Source: Nocardia huaxiensis
GTDB lineage: Bacteria; Actinomycetota; Actinomycetes; Mycobacteriales; Mycobacteriaceae
Length of the DNA: 64,000 bases
Direction: 5' to 3'
NCBI RefSeq assembly: GCF_013744875.1
Contig: NZ_CP059399.1
Coordinates: forward strand, 7,874,001-7,938,000
Position numbers and translations under genes: made by a program. Below the pieces are notes generated by a model, which ran no database searches, was not told the DNA's origin, and was given only the letters and a program-made list of their open reading frames with translations. Positions 63,101 through 64,000 of this stretch are shown piece after piece (position 1 is the first letter of the stretch; every line of letters begins with the position of its first letter).

Positions 63101-64000
63101 GTCGAGGAGTCCACCGGCCGCTTCGTCATCCGCTCCCGCGAGCTCGGCGGAGACCTGTGGACCACCCACGCCACCGGTCGCCTCATCACCGGCGCCTTCG
63201 ATTCCACCAAGGTCGAGGTGCCCGACGTGGACGAGATGCACGCCATCGACCCGGCCGCCTTCTACGCCGGATTGGCCGCGCGCGGACTCGATTACGGCCC
63301 GGCCTTCCAGCGCGCCACCGCCGTGCGCATCTCCGGATCCACCGTGGTCGCCACCCTCGACGGCAGCATCGCCCGGGACTCCGGGCACCTGGCCCACCCG
63401 GCCGTGGTGGATGCCGCGCTGCAGAGCGTGGCGGCACTGCTCGCCGGCACCGGCGGCGCGGAGGACGGAGCCATGGTGCCGGTCGCCGTGGACGGGGTGC
63501 GGGCCTTCGCGCCCATCCCGGATCAGGTGACCGTGGTGGCGCGGCTGTCCACCGAGGGCGATCCCATCGCCGATATCGACCTGCTCGACGGCGAACAGAA
63601 TGTGGTGCTCCAGCTCATCGGCATGCGCTTCGGCTCCATCGCGCCGGGCCGCAGCGCCATGCAGCGGATGACCGACATCTTCTACGAGGACCGCTGGGAG
63701 ATGCGGGAACCGGTGGAGCTCGCCGGGCTGCCCGCCGCGGACACCGCGTACACCCTCGTCGTCGAATTCGGTTCGGCGGCAAGCGCACGCGCCCACGCCG
63801 TCGCGGCCACCACGCCGCGCTCCGGGATCTTCGTCATCGGTGATCCGCAGCGCACCGACCTGGAAGACGCTGTGCGCGAACAGCTCCGGGCCGCCGCCGC
63901 GGTCGACGGAGTCGAGCGCCTGCACATCGCGCTGATCGCCGGCACCGAATACACGGACCTGGACGCCCTGTGGACACTGCGCCGCCTCGCGGTCACCTTC
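60167..64000 (+). CDS. Modular type I polyketide synthase, N-terminal part (KS-AT-DH), truncated by the window
   Basis: The first 1278 codons of a large PKS. KS (about 10-430) has the active Cys in DTACSSSLVA (C180) and histidines H315 (EAHGTGTPVGDP) and H355 (KAQLGHTEAASG). AT (about 560-860) has Ser624 in GHSVGEVSAA; the specificity position reads VPYH (723-726) rather than HAFH or YASH, so the extender unit is not predicted. DH (about 890-1190) has H924 in DHVVGGARILPGAGY and D1082 in HPAVVDAALQ. No N-terminal loading carrier is present, and ER, KR and ACP, if any, lie beyond the edge. ATG 60167 has GAGGAG about 8 nt upstream. Confidence 0.93.
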   Translation, partial: MSDIATSGIAIVGIGCRYAGGIDSPESFWDFIINKGDGVVDIPADRWDYRRYYDPDRRTPGRMYTKRGAFMTGDPWAFDPDFFGISPREAAAMDPQQRLVLEVAWEALDDAGMAGRVTGAPIGVYVGAFTLDQLAVSNTNAALPYVDMHTAVGASYTMLSNRIAFALNMVGPAMTVDTACSSSLVALHLACQALEAGDCTVALAGGVTMLMQPEPFVSMCKGGFLAADGRSKPFDASADGYGRGEGSGMVVLKKLEDAERDGDRVYAVIKATGSNQDGRTSAITVPNADLQEALAKSVTERAGIAPHQVTYVEAHGTGTPVGDPLELRAIGRAYGQVEGRTTPVGVGSVKAQLGHTEAASGIASIIKSALAVSKRTLAPQGWLETPNPEIPFDELGIRLQLEAEPVGPEVERVTIAVNGFGYGGTNAHAILQEYVPTSATPDSPPKHHGVLPLSARSEKAARDLARGFAELIAEGAEPGRLAEAAWTRRHHHQFRTALTFADDTELVQALVEFATGTGRGATKTVVRKAPEPVFVFTGMGPQWWAMGRELLQAGGTFAAEAARIDAVFREISGWSIVAELLRPEEESRVTTTAVAQPANFLVQVSLFALLAELGIHPAAVVGHSVGEVSAAYVTGMLSLRDALLVSYHRARLQATTAGSGGMLAVGLSPAAALELIADDPLVDIAAVNSPTAVTLAGAVDRLDAITEKLTADGIFAKRLFVEVPYHSYLMEPILDELRTALAELRLADPRIPLWSTVTGQRVTAGDWDAEYWCANVRQPVRFADALTDLVGAGHRVYLEVGPHPVLGANIREILIGAGESGTSVPTLNRKQADAESIRQTIAGLYTAGALDIDALFAGTVTAHVDLPRYPWQRTPLRNANPVFQQRKYGTPGVYPMLGDPDLDNPSNSWRIQLSVGAMPWLADHVVGGARILPGAGYLDAALSAVALRTDSTRVAVEDIRFVAPLIIDEGAAPLAELHVEESTGRFVIRSRELGGDLWTTHATGRLITGAFDSTKVEVPDVDEMHAIDPAAFYAGLAARGLDYGPAFQRATAVRISGSTVVATLDGSIARDSGHLAHPAVVDAALQSVAALLAGTGGAEDGAMVPVAVDGVRAFAPIPDQVTVVARLSTEGDPIADIDLLDGEQNVVLQLIGMRFGSIAPGRSAMQRMTDIFYEDRWEMREPVELAGLPAADTAYTLVVEFGSAASARAHAVAATTPRSGIFVIGDPQRTDLEDAVREQLRAAAAVDGVERLHIALIAGTEYTDLDALWTLRRLAVTF

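Noticed and set aside
61814..63925. A 703-codon minus-strand frame within the PKS
   Set aside because: It is the complement of the AT-DH coding region, and its predicted protein has no domain.

Overview
The window is high-GC DNA with dense genes, frequent GTG/TTG starts and many ATGA/GTGA stop-start overlaps. It looks like a chromosomal segment of a mycolic-acid actinomycete, most likely Nocardia or a close relative. Supporting signs are a secretory LIP-family lipase, an LpqC-like lipoprotein, an Eis-family acetyltransferase, a Rv1318c-type membrane adenylate cyclase, a PucR-type regulator, MpaB (DUF2236) and a KstR-like operator. I saw no tRNA, rRNA, IS element, phage gene or CRISPR array. 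The genus is inferred, not proven.

Layout. 0-6.4 kb: a Baeyer-Villiger-type monooxygenase cut by the left edge, a GMC (ChoD-like) oxidase, a lipocalin-like protein, an aldonolactone oxidase and an LpqC-like esterase lipoprotein. 6.3-13.9 kb: a compact six-gene minus-strand operon, read in the order 2-deoxy-scyllo-inosose synthase, class VI DegT aminotransferase (L-glutamine:DOI type), Eis-like N-acetyltransferase, free-standing condensation domain, and two tandem paralogous glycosyltransferases. An XRE/MmyB-type regulator is divergent from it. This looks like a pathway for an acylated, glycosylated aminocyclitol and is the best candidate for an undescribed system here. 14.9-23.4 kb: hydrolases, a Tat amidohydrolase, an M20 amidohydrolase with an acyl-CoA dehydrogenase, and two secreted esterases. 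23.4-28.8 kb: a steroid-dehydrogenase-like flavoprotein behind a KstR-like box, an SDR, a PucR regulator and a LIP lipase.

28.9-41.9 kb: an unusual Fe(II)/2-oxoglutarate dioxygenase fused to a seven-bladed WD40 propeller, an orphan trpF, a large catalase, an isolated second ribosomal L7/L12, a TetR/DoxX pair, a KamA-family protein that lacks the radical-SAM cysteine motif, a 57-aa Cys protein, a nicotinamide phosphoribosyltransferase/PRPP-synthetase pair behind a perfect palindrome, an amidase and a luciferase-like monooxygenase. 41.9-60 kb: an adenylate cyclase, an MFS exporter, a serine hydrolase, a four-gene secreted/membrane operon with His/Met motifs suggesting metal handling, an ArsC arsenate reductase, a PAP2 enzyme, cell-wall-type glycan enzymes, a CocE-type hydrolase, a TetR regulator with an N-terminal zinc-finger-like segment, GNAT enzymes and MpaB. 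60.2-64 kb: the first 1278 codons of a modular type I polyketide synthase (KS-AT-DH visible), which runs off the right edge.

Gene ends are tightly packed. Six convergent pairs overlap at their 3' ends, and three genes carry short tandem duplications spanning their stop codon.
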